Shown: positions 1 to 13,224, counted from the stretch's first letter. The stretch: 64,000 nt of DNA from Theobroma cacao (GCF_000208745.1 NC_030851.1:32243834-32307833); one strand, 5' to 3'. Made by a program: numbers and translations. Notes: generated from the letters alone by a model not told the origin.

Positions 1-1890
1 AGTTATTATTATTTTGATTTTTCTTGTTAGTTTAAATTTTAGTTAATTAGTTTTAGTTAATCAATTAATTTTGAGTGTTTGGATAAGATTAATTTGTTTT
101 AATTTTAATACTTAGTAAAATTTTAGATCAATTACCTATGGGATCGATACTCTACTTACTTATATACTATCTATTCGATACGTATACTTACGTAGTAGAA
201 TTTTAACTGACAGCTGATTGATGAGAAAGAAGAAACGGGGGGCTTTGTTCCATTGTTTGGAAAAAAGAAAGAAGAAAAACCTATTTTTGTGCCTTTTTAA
301 AGGTTTCTATTGAGATTCTCTCTTTTTTGAGAAAAACCCATTTAATTTTTCGACTCTTGAACTCTAAATCAAAGTTTGTTCCTTGATTTACTTTTGCATA
401 TTGTTCAAAAACATACATTGTAAAGGTAAGCTCTTTTTGTTTTGTATATTTGGATAAAGTTTTGAAAGTTTGGGTGTTTATTATCGGATGAATACTTCTA
501 TATTATTTTGAATGTTGAGCTGAAATTCTATATTATGACCTTCTAATTTTTGCAGACTCTTCACCAGTTATTTATCATCAATGGTGGACTTGGGTTTAGG
601 CTGTTGTGGAACATTGTAAAGACATTTTTAGATCTCAAAAGATTTCTAAGATTCATGTATGTTAACAATTTTCTGCAATATTTTAAAAAAGATTATACTT
701 TCTTTATTTGGCTTTTGACTTCTCGTACCATTTGAAGTTGTTTGAGGTTAATGATGCCACACAAATGGGCTTAGCACATGTGAGAATTGAATGGGGAACT
801 ATTAGGTTATTAAGATTTGAGTTGTTTTAAATTTGGATCACTTCATTTTAATGTCAATAAAATTCTTCTTACTTATAAAAAAGAAGATTAAATTCTTTAT
901 AACCCAATAAGGAGTAAAAAAGTTACCACTACCACGCTCAAAAAAATAAATCAGTGGGATCATATGATAATTCAAATTATATAAACACATATATTTATAT
1001 ATACATTGTATTATTAAAGAAACCTTAGCATTTAATCTAAAAGGTTTTCTAAGTATTCAAAATTATTTAGTATATTAGCCAAGTGTTTCGATAAAATATT
1101 TATTACAATTAGATATTATTCCATATAATCATGCCTATACTATAGACATAGAATCAAAATATCATTTCTATTCTTTCTTTTCTTCCTCTTTCTTTTTAGT
1201 AAACATATTGTTTAGGATGTTATATTGTTGCTTTCAAATGCATAGCTGTTTTTATTTATTAATTTCTTTAAGTCTCTAAAATTGGGGATCTTACTCTCAA
1301 ATTGTAGGTAATGTATCAGTATTTATCATTTCTGTTGATTCTTATCGATGCACATTTTTTCTTGATTCTCTTACTGAGGCTGGCTAATTTTGTAATTCAT
1401 CATGTTTATATAACAGGTGATCATAATTTTCTATTAGAGTAGACTTATTAAGTTTTGAACTTTCTGCCTTTAGTTCATTTTTTTGATGAGTTTTTTTACT
1501 TGCAATATCTTTTATTTCCACATAGGTTATTACAAAAGGGTTCAAAAACTACAAGGAGCAGATTGCTTCTGAGGTTTTCAGTCCAAAACTTAATTGTGTT
1601 GCTAACATTGTGGTTAAAATGAAGTATAACACTTGGATTTGTGCAATTTTATTATTTATTAATTTTGAAAGAAATTTGTTTTAGGATTTTTTTTGTGTGA
1701 TTATGTTATTTTTAGAATCACAAATCTATGATTTAATCATTTTGTGTCTTTTAATTTAAATTATGAGATGTCTAAAAGCGCAACTGCAAATGATTTGGCG
1801 ATATGTTAATTAAACTATGTTCACATTTATGCTCAATGCAATAAACATTGGTGAAATGTATAACTTTTCATGTCACCTTAAAGTTCCCAT
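1..1890. other. AT-rich intergenic DNA
   Basis: This stretch is AT-rich with scattered short open frames, the longest 61 codons at 550-735. None has recognisable motifs or splice-supported extensions. A poly-pyrimidine and GT-rich segment around 220-430 could be the edge of a gene or repeat to the left, but nothing coding can be supported. I see no gene here. Confidence 0.5.
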
Positions 1891-1896
1891 GTCCAT

Positions 1897-2176
1897 TGTA
1901 GATAGTCGATTTTGATTAATACCTATTCTCTAAAAGATTATTTTATTGCGTAACTTATATAAAAAATAATGAGAACAACCATTATAAATGAAGCACTACT
2001 TCACATAGAATAATTAGAATAAGTGGAGCATTACTCCATGTAGTACAATTAATACAAGTAGAATAATTATTTCGTATAAAATAATTTCACGCAGATGACA
2101 GTGAAAGTAATCCAAAATAGGTGACAATGTTCATAGGTTACTTTTAAATTTGAATGTTTTGAAAATTTTGGCTTGG
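1897..2176 (+). repeat. Fragment of LTR-like repeat family (copy 1 of 3)
   Basis: This segment matches 44345-44640 in the same orientation. Both contain the landmarks gtagatagtcgattttgatt, aataatgagaacaacca and repeated 'cttcacat' and 'aagtggagca' motifs, and both end near ggcttg(g/a)tgg. A third, inverted copy lies at about 63051-63790. The match stops abruptly near 2176, so this is a truncated copy. The longer copies carry a TATA box and a pyrimidine-rich leader, which suggests the family is an LTR; here only the upstream part survives. Confidence 0.7.
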
Positions 2177-2179
2177 TGG

Positions 2180-5100
2180 CACTCTTCTTAAGGAAAAGGC
2201 TGCTAGACACCAAAATAATGGAAATCTTCTGAAATGGATTCACATGACACTTGGATGTGTACCCAAAACCCCATATTAGTACCCAATACACATGACATAA
2301 TAGTTTTATACAAATCCATGTAATATTTATTGTTATCTTGATTATTTTCTGCATTTGTAGTTATTATTAAATATTTTATGAATTTTATTCTTTTCTTGAT
2401 TTATAAAAGAAGTATGCTTCTTTGAAAGGATTATCATTGGTTTCTTCCTTGTGGCCATCTCCTGGTACATTGGATTGTTTGTTCTACTTTGTGCTAGTAT
2501 AGACTATCGAGAGAAACCAGGATATATTGCTTGCACAATTACTGTGAGCATTTTTTCTATTAGTTTTTTTTTTTTTCCAATTGTATGAAAGCCATACTGC
2601 ATTGAACTCGTTGTTAACTTTGGCATTATGAACGTTAATGCTTTACCTTTTATGTAAATATATTTTGTACGAGTAGTTGTATCTTTTAGGCTTTTGTTAA
2701 TCATCTAAAGTTCATATTTACCTTTTCTATTTTTGTCAGGTTAATTTAAGTTTTGATTTATCATCTAAAGAATTTGAGAAATAGAAGTGAGATCAGAAAA
2801 TTTAGTTTATAAGTCAGAAGTACTGAACAGATGAAAAAGGAATCTACATAGTTGGAATTGGCAATGAGGTTGCTGATTGATGTATAGTAAGAAATTTTGT
2901 TGTATATTTTGTAAATATATCGAATATTAATTGGTAGGATTGTTGTCTTTTTTTTTTTTGAACAACATCTTACTCATTGATGAATATAAAATAATTTTTA
3001 TATATATTACGATAATTTTTGTGCATTTATCGATAAATTGTATATATAACAAATATTAATCAGTAAAATGATACCAATAAAAGTTTTTACAATTCTCATC
3101 ATCAATTAACACTTTTAACATCAAGTGTTTATAAATTTTACAAACCTGCTCCGTAACGCGAATATTTCTTTAGTTAAATTTGAATAGGCATATCCAAAAA
3201 TTGATTTTTTAAAAATCACAAATAAAAATAAAATAGGACACATGCTAGTTCATTTAAATAAATACTTCAAAGTTAAGAAAAAGAAAGTCTCGGATTTTGA
3301 ACTATATTCTTCTCACAAATGTGTTAAATAATAGTACAATACCAGTAAGGCAATAAAGCGTCAGTACGTAGTTGTTGAAGCATTAATATCACCTGACATG
3401 TTGGGCAAAGGACACAGTCAGCTTTGGCTGGCCAAATCCTTTGTGTTTATCATGTTGTAGTTTCCTGGTAGTTTCATGTTTGTTCCCAATGTATTCTCAA
3501 TGACAGAAAAGTCAAGCATTGGTCAGTCTACTCAAGTTTGTCATTGCTGAAGTCTTCTTTTGGTTCCAAAACAAAGAGCACGTATGACACTACCTATTCA
3601 TGCCTCTTTTGTATTTTTCTCCTCTTCTTATCCTTTAGCAATGAATGCCCGTCCTTTCATTATTAATTAATTATTCAATGCTATGAAGTTTAACGGACTT
3701 TCTTACACATCAAGATTAAAGTATTGCATATTAGTAGGACGCCCTTTGTTATTTATTTATCCATTTCATATTTTATTTCTTTTCTTTCTTTTTTGTTTTT
3801 GACCAAGACTTTTATTTGGAGTTACAAAATTGTGGAATATAATTAATTATAAATACAAAAATTGAAGAAATTAATTAGTCTTACAATCAATCATCTTTAA
3901 TTACTATCAAGTTAAATAATTAGGTTTCATATAATTCAATTAGAAAAAATAAGCATCATCCATGAGATTTATTGGAAATAAAGTTAGCTTATTAGTTTGA
4001 AAAATATTCTTTAACTCTCTCATTAATCGAATTAATATTTGTTCCTAGTTACTTTATCTCTTTATAATCTGGAAAGCAAATTAAAGGAGCAATAAGTAAG
4101 TAAAAGCTTATAAAATATTTTGTTTCCAATTATTCCACCTATATTACTCGTTTTTTCTTTTTTTTAGAAATATGAAAAATATAACGTTTATACTTTCTAT
4201 ATGTTTTTTTTTCCTTCTTTTTTTGATTTTGATGGAAACCAAACAGCGACGAAGATGCTCGGCTGCCTTTATACGTTTTCCCTATATTCTTTCCTTAATC
4301 ACAAAGTTTGCAAGCTTTTGTTTTTGTTTTAAAAGGAAAAGCTAAAGAAGACGCGGCAACGTCAACCGTCCCAAACAAACTTCGTCTTCATATCAAATCT
4401 ATGTCGCAACATGGCTGACGCCATTGCTCCACGTAGGATCCACTATTGATAGTCAAGTAAAATTACAAAACAGGGGCTATAAATATGACAACATAAATAT
4501 ATTTATTAAAAAGGGCAAAAATTTAAAAATACTAAGAAGGAAATCAAAAGTACAACTTTACCCTTTACTTGAATTTTCACAAAATTTTAACTTTCCAAAA
4601 AGAAACGAAGAGAGAGGGGAGAATCCAAGGACCCACGTCGTCTGCAGCAACCTATCGAGGTCGAATCTAGCTAATGGCTAAAATTATCAACTTGGTGGGA
4701 CATTGTCCATAATAGCATCGATGTCTACCGATTAACAAGTTTTGTTAAAAATTTAATGCATTTTAATAATAAATTGTTTTTTTTATTTTTGAAATATTTT
4801 CATATATTTATTATTTATAAGATAAATTTTTTAGAGTAAATATGCTTTGTACAAAAATTATAATGTTTTATAATTATAATTCTAATCAACATCAAAACAA
4901 TATTTCCTAAATAGTTTCTAGTCGATATTTTATCAAAACAAGATATTGATATAAGTTGAAATATTAGCATATGATATGTTTTTTTGTGAAGTAAGTAATC
5001 AATTTCATAAATTGAAGCATTAAGATATTTGAAATTAAAATATGAATGCTTGTTAAAAAAATAAATCCATTGAACATGACACATTATGAGAATTTCATTC

Positions 5101-6680
5101 AGTATCTTACTCAAGTGTCTATGAAAATATTTTTATATGTTAGCCATGTACGTGATCTTTGGACTTGAGATCATCAAATTTTTTTTATGTGGGAATTGTT
5201 ATACTTTGATAAACCTTATAAATTCTTAGCCCATTTAAGTATGATGAGGTATATGTTAAGTATAGCATAAATCACATGAAGATGAATGAACAAACAATAA
5301 AAAGATACATCATCTTAAGTGATTTAAGGGAGATATTCCATTATTTATTGACATGTCTTAACTCGAGGAAATCCTTAACCAAGGTAAAATGAAATTCAAA
5401 AAATGAGCTTTTCGAATTTCATTAAAGAGTTTAAAAGCAAGCTTTAGAATTAAAATGATATAAGCAAACATAGGGTAAACATTTCAGGATGCTTTCTATC
5501 TTATTGAAAATAATTAAATGACGAGAAATTGGATTACAATGATAGACTAACTATTGAAAGGTTAAGTAAAATTTTTTTAAATTTTTTTAATATTTAGATA
5601 GTTATGACGCATTGATAAATATCAATCTTGACTTTTAAATATAGAACTAATCAATTAAAACATTGATGATGAATGCAAATTGTTTGATTCATCTAATTTT
5701 TATTGGATTATGATTATAGCTCACATTTATTGTCAACACATCTAATGAGTTACACGTATTAAAAAATTACATATTAAAATATAAAATTTGAAATTAAATT
5801 GAATTTAATTTTAAAAAATAAACTTAAACAGACTTAATAAGTTCAATTTTGTTAAAGATAATTTTATAAATAGCATAAAAGTTACGCAATTCTTAAATAA
5901 TAAGATTAGGAATAATGCGGCTTACAAATACTTATGAGGTTTATGTTGCAACTTGCCGTACTATTTGTGTAACACTTGAAAGGCCGACACTTGAGAGGGT
6001 GAAAAGAGTATTTGACAAAGAGTTGCCTCATCACCTACTTTCCCTAGAAGTCGGCAATTTGCCTTCCTTTTCTCCCTTGCTGGTTGGCTTTGGTTCACTT
6101 GGGAAGTAAGTTGTTAGTAAACGGTCCCCCTAGTTAGCACTAGGCTAAATAATTGGATAACTTGAGATTTGGGACAATCTAAGCTCTTTGGAAAGCAGAT
6201 TTCGGTATCTTACTATCTTAGCCTCTTGATTTTGGCATAATAGCTCCAAGATATAAACATATTTATCAACTAATTAGGATTATCTATATTGAACAACCAT
6301 TGATGATCTTCCTTGAGGTAAAAGTTTTAAATCTTCGTTGTTGGATGTGGAGCAACAGCTTACAGGCAATTAGAAGATAGTCATGAAAAAGCCAAAATGA
6401 CTTTTTAAGACCAGATGTGGATTTTAAATGGCCGACAAGTCTACTTTTGATCGTTGACGGTGGCTCCATGGGACCGATAGTCTCTTCTCCGTTTCTTTCT
6501 TTTTGGTAACGAAATTTCAATTTAAAATTAAGGGTATAAGGGTACTTTTGCTTATCTCCTTACCAAGGTTACTTCCTTTCAATAAAAATAATATTATTTT
6601 GATTGACAAGGTACCAAAGTCTAGCTAGTTTTGCCCGGATTTGCAATTTCCCAAATGAATATTCCAGAAGCATTTTTATT
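2180..6680. other. Intergenic DNA, no gene supported
   Basis: About 4.5 kb of AT-rich sequence with several open frames of 60-99 codons on both strands. None shows a protein motif, consistent codon use, or plausible splice partners. A slightly more GC-rich patch at 4230-4680 and a 64-codon frame at 5915-6109 were inspected and not recognised. The last few hundred bases are the presumed upstream region of NRX1. Confidence 0.5.
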
Positions 6681-6685
6681 CGGCC

Positions 6686-6692
6686 TATAAAT
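6686..6692 (+). promoter_or_regulatory. TATA box of NRX1
   Basis: The motif TATAAAT lies 77 bp upstream of the NRX1 start codon. That places transcription start near 6718 and gives a 5' UTR of about 50 nt. It is assigned by position and consensus only. Confidence 0.55.
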
Positions 6693-6768
6693 TTTCTGCG
6701 GAGTCGCTTAGCTCCTACTTCACTCAACAGTTGTTTTTGATCTAAAGAAATTGGGCAGTCGATCAATC

Positions 6769-9580
6769 ATGGCAGAGGCTGAAAGTAATGTTGTTGAGAC
6801 GATCAACGGTGATTGTCACGATTTTCAGTCGCTTCTGTCTTCTTCAAACAGGGATTTCCTCGTACGCAACAACGGTGATCGGGTAAGTAGCTGCCGTAGA
6901 AAAACCCTATCTTGTCTGAATCTTTTCTTCTTCTGTTTTTTTTAATCAATGTTTTATTAACAAGGGTATTTCTTTTTTCCATTTAGAGGAAAATAGTTGA
7001 GGAATTTTGTAACTTTGTTGCTCAAGTTTTAGTCTTTTCGAAGGGAAAAGCTGGAAAATTTGCTAGGCTTTGAAACTGAAATTCTGTTTCTTTCTTGAAA
7101 TAAGTATATACTTAAAGGCAACCGACTAGGACGTCTTCTGAACGGGGTTTGGAGCTTTGGGTTTAGCTGCGTATCTTCAAATGGCGTTGAGAGTTATAGA
7201 GGGTGAAAATGATTTAGCCATCCATTATAGTTTTCAATAATAGTAATAATAGAAAAAAACTGTCTCTAAACATTTATTTTAATCTGCTATTTCAACGACT
7301 GGGCCTCATGAATGATACTACTAGTATGATCTGTAGTTTTGTTTGTAGTTTAAGGTAAATGAAATTTTCAAATTGTCGGATACTCCCGGTATTTAATTGG
7401 GATTTGGGTAACCGTCACTGTTAGAAGTTTTTTTTTCTTATTAATTCTGTTTAAATAGTGTTTTTTTTTTCTTTGCCAATTCTGTTTGATAGCTTAGTTT
7501 GGGACATCAAGCCTGAAATTTCCATTTTACAGGTTAAAATTGACAGCTTGAATGGGACGAAGCTTGGATTGTATTTCTCAGCATCCTGGTGTGGTCCGTG
7601 TCGAAGATTCACTCCCAATTTAATGGAGGTGTACTCTGAACTCTCTCCAAAAGGAGATTTTGAAATCATTTTTGTCTCAGGAGATCAAGATGAAGAGTCA
7701 TTCAATGGTTACTTCTCTAAGATGCCGTGGCTTGCAATCCCTTTTTCGGATTCAGAGACCCGTAGCCGCTTGGATGAGTTGTTCAAGGTGATGGGAATAC
7801 CTCATCTTGTGCTCTTGGGTGAAAATGGTAAAGTCTTGACTGATGATGGAGTTGGGATCATTCAAGAGTATGGAGTGGAAGGGTACCCTTTCAACCCTGA
7901 AAAGATCCAAGAATTAAGAGATTTAGAAGAAAAGGCCAGGACGGAACAGTCCATAAAAACTATATTGGTTTCCCGTTCACGTGACTTTGTAGTTACATCT
8001 GATGGAAACAAGGTAACCTTCGATGACTCTGCTGATTGTTTAAAATGCTATTGTAGTTTTTCTTGCATTTTTGAATCGGTTTGAATATAGCAGTACTTTC
8101 CTAATCTGTGCTTTGTTCTTAATTTGTGTACTAGGTGCCTGTATCTGAACTTGAGGGGAAGACTGTAGGTTTGTATTTCTCAGTGTCTTCATCCAAGGCA
8201 TCTGCTGATTTTACTCCAAAACTTGCTGAAGTTTATAAGAAATTGAAAGAAAAGGGGGAGAATTTTGAGATTGTTGTGATATCACTTGATGATGAAGAAG
8301 AATCTTTCAAGGAAAGCTTTGTTGCCCCTTGGTTGGCATTGCCCTTCAAAGACAAGAGCTGTAAGAAATTGGCTAGGTACTTTGAGCTCTCGACCCTTCC
8401 AACTGTTGTTATTATTGGGCCAGATGGGAAAACTCTCCATTCTAATGTTGCTGAAGCTATCGAAGGACATGGGATTCAGGCCTATCCCTTCTCACCAGAA
8501 AGATTTGCTGAGCTTGCAGAAATAGAGAAAGCGAAAGAGGCAGCACAAACTCTGGAATCAATTTTGATTTCAGGAGATCTGGATTTTGTCATTGGGAAAG
8601 ATGGGGCTAAGGTATGATTATTACGTTTCATTTGATGCTTCCAATACTTCAATTGCCTGTTAACCTTAAATTATGTTTAACCTGTTAACCTTAAATTATG
8701 TTTAACCAAAATGATTTAACCTTGTGTTGGTCTGGGGGTTTTTTCAGCGTTCTTTAGCTTTAATTGAATTGTTTAGTCATTACACAGACACGATACCATG
8801 CCCCCTCCCCTGTTTTTGATTATTTGTTTAGCTCCACATGGGTAGAAGCAATGTTAGCAGCAATGCTTGCTCAACTCAGCCCGTCTTTGTGATGAGTAAT
8901 GAATTTATTTCCTATTTCAGGTCCAGGTGACTGAATTGGTAGGGAAAACTGTTCTCTTGTACTTCTCAGCACATTGGTGCCCACCGTGCCGTGGTTTCAC
9001 GCCAAAACTTGTTGAAGCATACAAGAAGATCAAGGCAAAGAATGAAGCATTTGAAGTGGTTTTTGTTTCTAGCGACAGGGATCAAGCCTCCTTTGAGGAA
9101 TATTATTCAGAAATGCCCTGGCTGGCACTTCCATTTGGTGATGCTAGGAAGCCATTATTGAGTCGCAAATTCAAGGTCCGAGGCATCCCTATGCTTGTAG
9201 CCATCGGACCAACTGGAAAAACTGTTACAAAAGAGACCAGGAATCTGATCATGGCTCATGGGGCTGATGCTTATCCTTTCACTGAGGAGCGTTTGAAGGA
9301 GATTGAGGCACAATATGAGGAGATGGCAAAGGGTTGGCCTGAGAAACTGAAACATGAACTGCACAAGGAGCACGAGCTCGTACTCACTCGTCGCACGTAT
9401 TATAATTGTGATGCCTGTGGTGACCAAGGACAAGTCTGGTCATTCTACTGTGGAGAATGTGACTTTGATTTGCATCCAAAATGTGCCCTGGAAGAAGATA
9501 AAGGAAGCAAAGCTGATGAGGAGGAAGGAACTCGAAAAGAGGGCTGGGTCTGTGATGGGGAAGTCTGCACTAGAGCTTGA
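6769..9580 (+). CDS. NRX1: Nucleoredoxin 1, three thioredoxin-like domains (4 exons, 576 aa)
   Basis: Exons are 6769-6882, 7533-8012, 8135-8611 and 8921-9580. All introns are GT-AG phase 0, so each later exon carries one thioredoxin module. Module 1 has the active site WCGPC (residues 57-61). Module 2 has SSSKAS at the same place (about 216-221) and lacks the redox cysteines. Module 3 has WCPPC (376-380). The C-terminus ends in a cysteine/histidine-rich DC1-like zinc-binding segment containing CDAC, CGEC and HPKC. Arabidopsis NRX1 has nearly the same length and layout. In the known family, NRX1 is a thioredoxin-reductase-dependent disulfide reductase that protects antioxidant enzymes such as catalase in cytosol and nucleus. 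The start is the first ATG after a TATA box and needs no upstream exon. Each module has the family's conserved Y-F-S entry to the active site and a conserved MPW or APW tryptophan. Confidence 0.96.
8656..8705 (+). repeat. 25-bp perfect tandem duplication in NRX1 intron 3
   Basis: Two identical 25-base units (8656-8680 and 8681-8705), each beginning cctgttaacc, lie head to tail in intron 3, about 45 bp after the donor site. The perfect identity suggests a recent replication-slippage duplication. No effect on splicing is evident. Confidence 0.9.
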
Positions 9581-9678
9581 TGAATTCTGTTCATCTAGTG
9601 TGGTGTTTGTATGTTTTCAAACGTAGCAGCAGCAGCAGTAGTCTTAAGTGCATGCTTTCTTGATGGGCTTGGAGAAAA

Positions 9679-9692
9679 AATAAATAAATAAA
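9679..9692 (+). promoter_or_regulatory. Probable polyadenylation signals of NRX1
   Basis: Three overlapping AATAAA motifs in an 'aataaataaataaa' run lie about 100 bp after the NRX1 stop codon. This is a typical distance for a plant near-upstream element. Assigned by position only. Confidence 0.5.
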
Positions 9693-10270
9693 GCCCTCTG
9701 ATATTGTAGATGTGGTCATATCCCCTGCTATATAATCAAAACGATCTTCCAGGGGCAATGGTTTTGAAATGTGTTGTGGTCAAGACTTTTTGTCAAAGTT
9801 ATCAAAAGTGACTTTTAATCCTGTTTTGCTGCTAATTGAACAAAATTTATTTGTGATAAACTTTGATCTTAGCAACCATCAAACTTTTCAGACTGTAAAT
9901 ATATAATATTTGAATTTACTATAACTTGAATTACGGGACTATATGCATGTTTTAAAAAACTACTAGTACTCTCTTGATCATTTGTTAATAACCAACATCA
10001 ACCCGAAGATATAACAATCCCCTGCGGACAATAGCAGCAACCGTGTGAACACCTCGGTACCCACACCTAATCGATTGTCTTCTCTATCTACATGAAGCTT
10101 CCTTTGTGGTGAATGTTAAAAACGTACAAGTCCAAAACAGCTTTCCAAACGCCAAGCTCGTCGCCTCCACTTATTCGCGTGCTTCACGTGTTGTACCTAA
10201 CTGCGAAAATTCTAAAGAAAAATTCTGAAAAAGTAATCCATTAAAATTCCCCATTGCCCAGCTGCAGAAT
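9693..10270. other. Intergenic region between NRX1 and DUF220 gene
   Basis: About 580 bp without an open frame of note. It runs from the NRX1 polyadenylation region to the presumed promoter of the DUF220 gene and becomes more GC-rich after 10000. Several ACGTG cores occur near 10185 and 10297, which are candidate bZIP/bHLH sites but too short to be conclusive. Confidence 0.45.
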
Positions 10271-10277
10271 TATAAAG
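10271..10277 (+). promoter_or_regulatory. TATA box of the DUF220 gene
   Basis: TATAAAG lies about 50 bp upstream of a strong donor site (gtaagttg at 10329). The likely layout is transcription start near 10300, a short non-coding first exon, then a leader intron ending just before the coding start at 11318. Confidence 0.45.
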
Positions 10278-10328
10278 CTGGGTCCTTTTCTCCCCACGTA
10301 TGCATATTCTTGTCACCAGATCAGCGCT

Positions 10329-11312
10329 GTAAGTTGAACCCTTTTTCTCTGATTCTTTGTCTTAATTTTTAATTGCGAAGGCTTCTGCTTGGGTGTTTAT
10401 TCGTTCTGTTTCTGGTGAGTATTCTTGTCACCAGACCAATGGGAATTATTACCCATTAAAAGTTACTATCAAAAGATAAAAAAGCTAATTGTTAGTTTAA
10501 TTTAGTTGTTGGAGTTTTTGTTGATTTTACTCCTTCATCAAAGGTTTCTAAGTAAAAACAATTACCTTTAACAGATGTACTTTCAGTTAACAAACTGATG
10601 AAAAGACGTGAAAAGATACTGCTTAAATGGAGTAAGCTCAAATTTTCGTTTTTCTGAAAATACACATTCTGGGGCTACAGTGAAATCGGAGATATGTCAA
10701 TAACGTTCCTGGCCTGTCCTGCACATCAAATCAAAAGATGATTTCTTCCTCAGGTTCTACTCGCATGGTTTGAGGTTACTGATAGAATAGATAATTCAAA
10801 TGATTTAGATCCTGAAGAGTGCATGTGGTTTGTTTAGCAGACCATTTTAACTAAGGGTTCGATTTATCTTATCTTGTGTAAATAGGATGACAAACTTATC
10901 TTGTAACCTAAACAGATAAGCTTATGTTCTGTGTTATTTCATTTCTCTTGTATTTTCAAAGTTGTACTGGTTTTGGTGGTTCATACACGTTGCATCTAAC
11001 CTAAGTGCTATGGTAGTAACTAAACTATTTTGCCACCAGGCAAAGATGCCTTCTCTGCTATATATAACACATCTGAGCTGCCTACAAAGTTGGAAATTTT
11101 CATGGGTTGTCAACCTCTTACTGATATAGCATTCTTACCAAAGGAATGACAAAGAACACATTTTTTTTTTTTAGTTGGGGGAAGGGCGATTCGAACTCTA
11201 CTTTTTAGATAGGGGGTCATGCATCAACTAATGAGTCAAATGCTCGGATGCCAAAGAGCACATCTTTTGTTTAGTAGTTGATTATCATTTGTATTCATGT
11301 TTATATTAACAG
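10329..11312 (+). other. Inferred 5' UTR intron of the DUF220 gene
   Basis: A strong donor (gtaagttg, 10329) and an acceptor (aacag, ending 11312) five bases before the start codon imply a leader intron of about 984 bp. The interval holds no supported coding sequence but does hold a SINE-like insertion at about 11161-11260. This is inferred from splice-site consensus only. Confidence 0.5.
11161..11260 (-). repeat. tRNA-derived SINE-like fragment
   Basis: Read on the minus strand, this contains gagttcgaatcgccc (11185-11199), which fits the RNA polymerase III box B (consensus GGTTCGANNCC). Upstream is a degenerate tRNA-like head with 'gcatccgagcatttgact', and downstream an A-rich tail (the T run at 11161-11172 on the plus strand). 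That order is the hallmark of plant tRNA-derived SINEs. No target duplication was established and the family was not identified. Confidence 0.5.
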
Positions 11313-11317
11313 GTAAG

Positions 11318-13224
11318 ATGGAAGGGAATAAAATAAGCATAGATATTTCCAGAACTGATAGAAATGGAAGACCCAAGGTGCTTGATCCAGCATTTTCTGC
11401 AATTTTTGTTCAGCTTCCTCACAAACTTCGAAATTGCCTTAAGGTTAGTTATGGCTCTGTGGAGGGGAATTCATTCAATGGAAGGCCATGTTGTGAAGGG
11501 GTTTTGTATATTAGAATTTGAATGACAAATCATGGTTTTTTGTCACAGTCACAGCTCAAGAGATTAGCAGAAGATAATGACAGAATAAAATCAGTGAACT
11601 CTTTTCTTGGGAAGGAGAAAAGTTCATCTACTGGATTGGGGGTTGATTTGGAGAAACAATTGCAAGCTTGGAGAGATAATCCTTCATGGGTCGATCAACC
11701 TTCAGAAATAAAGGTAACGAAGAGTTCATAAGAAATTTTGTCGTTTCGTTCTCAAGAGTGATGCTAGTTTCACTTGTCATCTTGAACATGGTGTCTGTCA
11801 TAGAATATGGTTGTTAACCATTTATTAGTTAAGAACAGGACATTTTCATAGTGCTACTTCATTGATTTGGGCAACACTGAAGATAATCTTGATTTCTAAT
11901 TTTTAAGAAAATTATAATTCCCATGCTTGCACTACTTTGCTGTTATCTTACATTCTTGATGGCTTCATTGGATATATTATCCTTAAGGATCCATCAAATT
12001 GCAAACAATTAGGAATCTAATGTTATTCTGGGCAGGTCAGTGTACCAAAAGGTTCTCTTTGCAACCTTAAGGCAAAAGTTGATGTTGGGTTGCCCCCAGA
12101 TGCAGTGTATAATATTGTAACTGATCCTGATAACAAGAGAGTTTTCAAGAATATTAAGGTGAGTGGTACATTCCACCTGCAATAGTAGATGCATGTGAAG
12201 TTTTCCATCCTGGTACCATTCTGTGGCAATGACATTCCTTGCATCAATTTCAAGCAGTTTCAGAAATTTCCAATTGTTATTCAACAAACTGATCTTCTGT
12301 TTCAGGAAGTCATATCTAGAAAGGTTTTAGTTGATGAAGGTCAAAGACAGGTGGTTGAAGTGGAGCAAGCTGCTTTATGGAGATTCCTTTGGTGGTCAGG
12401 GACCATCTCAGTTCATGTTCTAGTGGATCAAAATAGAGATGATTACTCGGTAAAATGTCTTTTTTTCAATTATTTGATTTTAAAATCCATGAGGGAGTGT
12501 TCTTCTATAAGAAGGAGGACTTAGGTTTTTGTGGTGCTGAGTTACATTAAACAATATCAACGCTAAATGTTCTGTGTGGTTGCATTTTTTAAAGTTTCAG
12601 AACATGACTTATTTGATTTGATTCTCCACTTAGCCAAGCATTTAATTGCTTTTGGTTGAAGTCACCCTGTTCAGAGTACTCAATGCATAAGTTGTTTGCA
12701 AAAAGATCATGCATGGGTTATTAGCTGTTACTCTTAACTCTAATGATGACTGTTAACAGATGAAGTTCAAACAAGTGAAAACGGGATTCATGAAAAAATT
12801 TGAAGGTCACTGGAGAGTAGAACCTGTTTTTGTGGATGAAGAAACCTGCTTTCCTTTCAAACCTAAAACATGGGCAGAGTACTGTTCATGTACTGCTGGT
12901 AAAGGAAGGGTTGGGTCAAAGGTGAGCTTGGACCAACTAATTCAGCCAGCCATTATCCCTCCCCCACCCATTTCTTGGTATCTAAGAGGAATAACTGCCA
13001 AGACGACGGAGATGCTGATACATGATCTACTTGCTGAAGCTGACAGACTCAAGGGTGGCTTTGACTTTGGAAATTCAGACAAGGGGCTTAGATTATCCAA
13101 GAAAATAAATGAACATCAGCAAGTTGAGCAGATATGTGACATTAAAGAAAGATGGAACTCACGTAGGAGAAATGCAAAGCAGCATCGTAAGAAGCTATTG
13201 GCTGCTGAATCATCTACTTTCTGA
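11318..13224 (+). CDS. DUF220 family protein (5 exons, 340 aa)
   Basis: Exons are 11318-11443, 11549-11713, 12036-12158, 12306-12449 and 12760-13224. All junctions are GT-AG and phase 0. The middle contains the family's characteristic segments [20 protein letters not shown] and [20 protein letters not shown], then WRFLWWSG. This layout is typical of plant DUF220 proteins, which resemble START/polyketide-cyclase-like lipid-binding folds. The C-terminal ~25 residues are basic ([10 protein letters not shown]) and could be a nuclear signal. The biochemical role is not known; Arabidopsis relatives are annotated only as DUF220 or OBP32pep-like. The exon 2 acceptor is ambiguous: cag at 11548 or at 11554 both keep the frame and differ by two residues. 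It lies convergent with the pantothenate kinase gene. Confidence 0.88.

Noticed and set aside
6284..6766. Two minus-strand frames upstream of NRX1
   Set aside because: They overlap the NRX1 promoter and leader, have no motif and no splice-supported extension.
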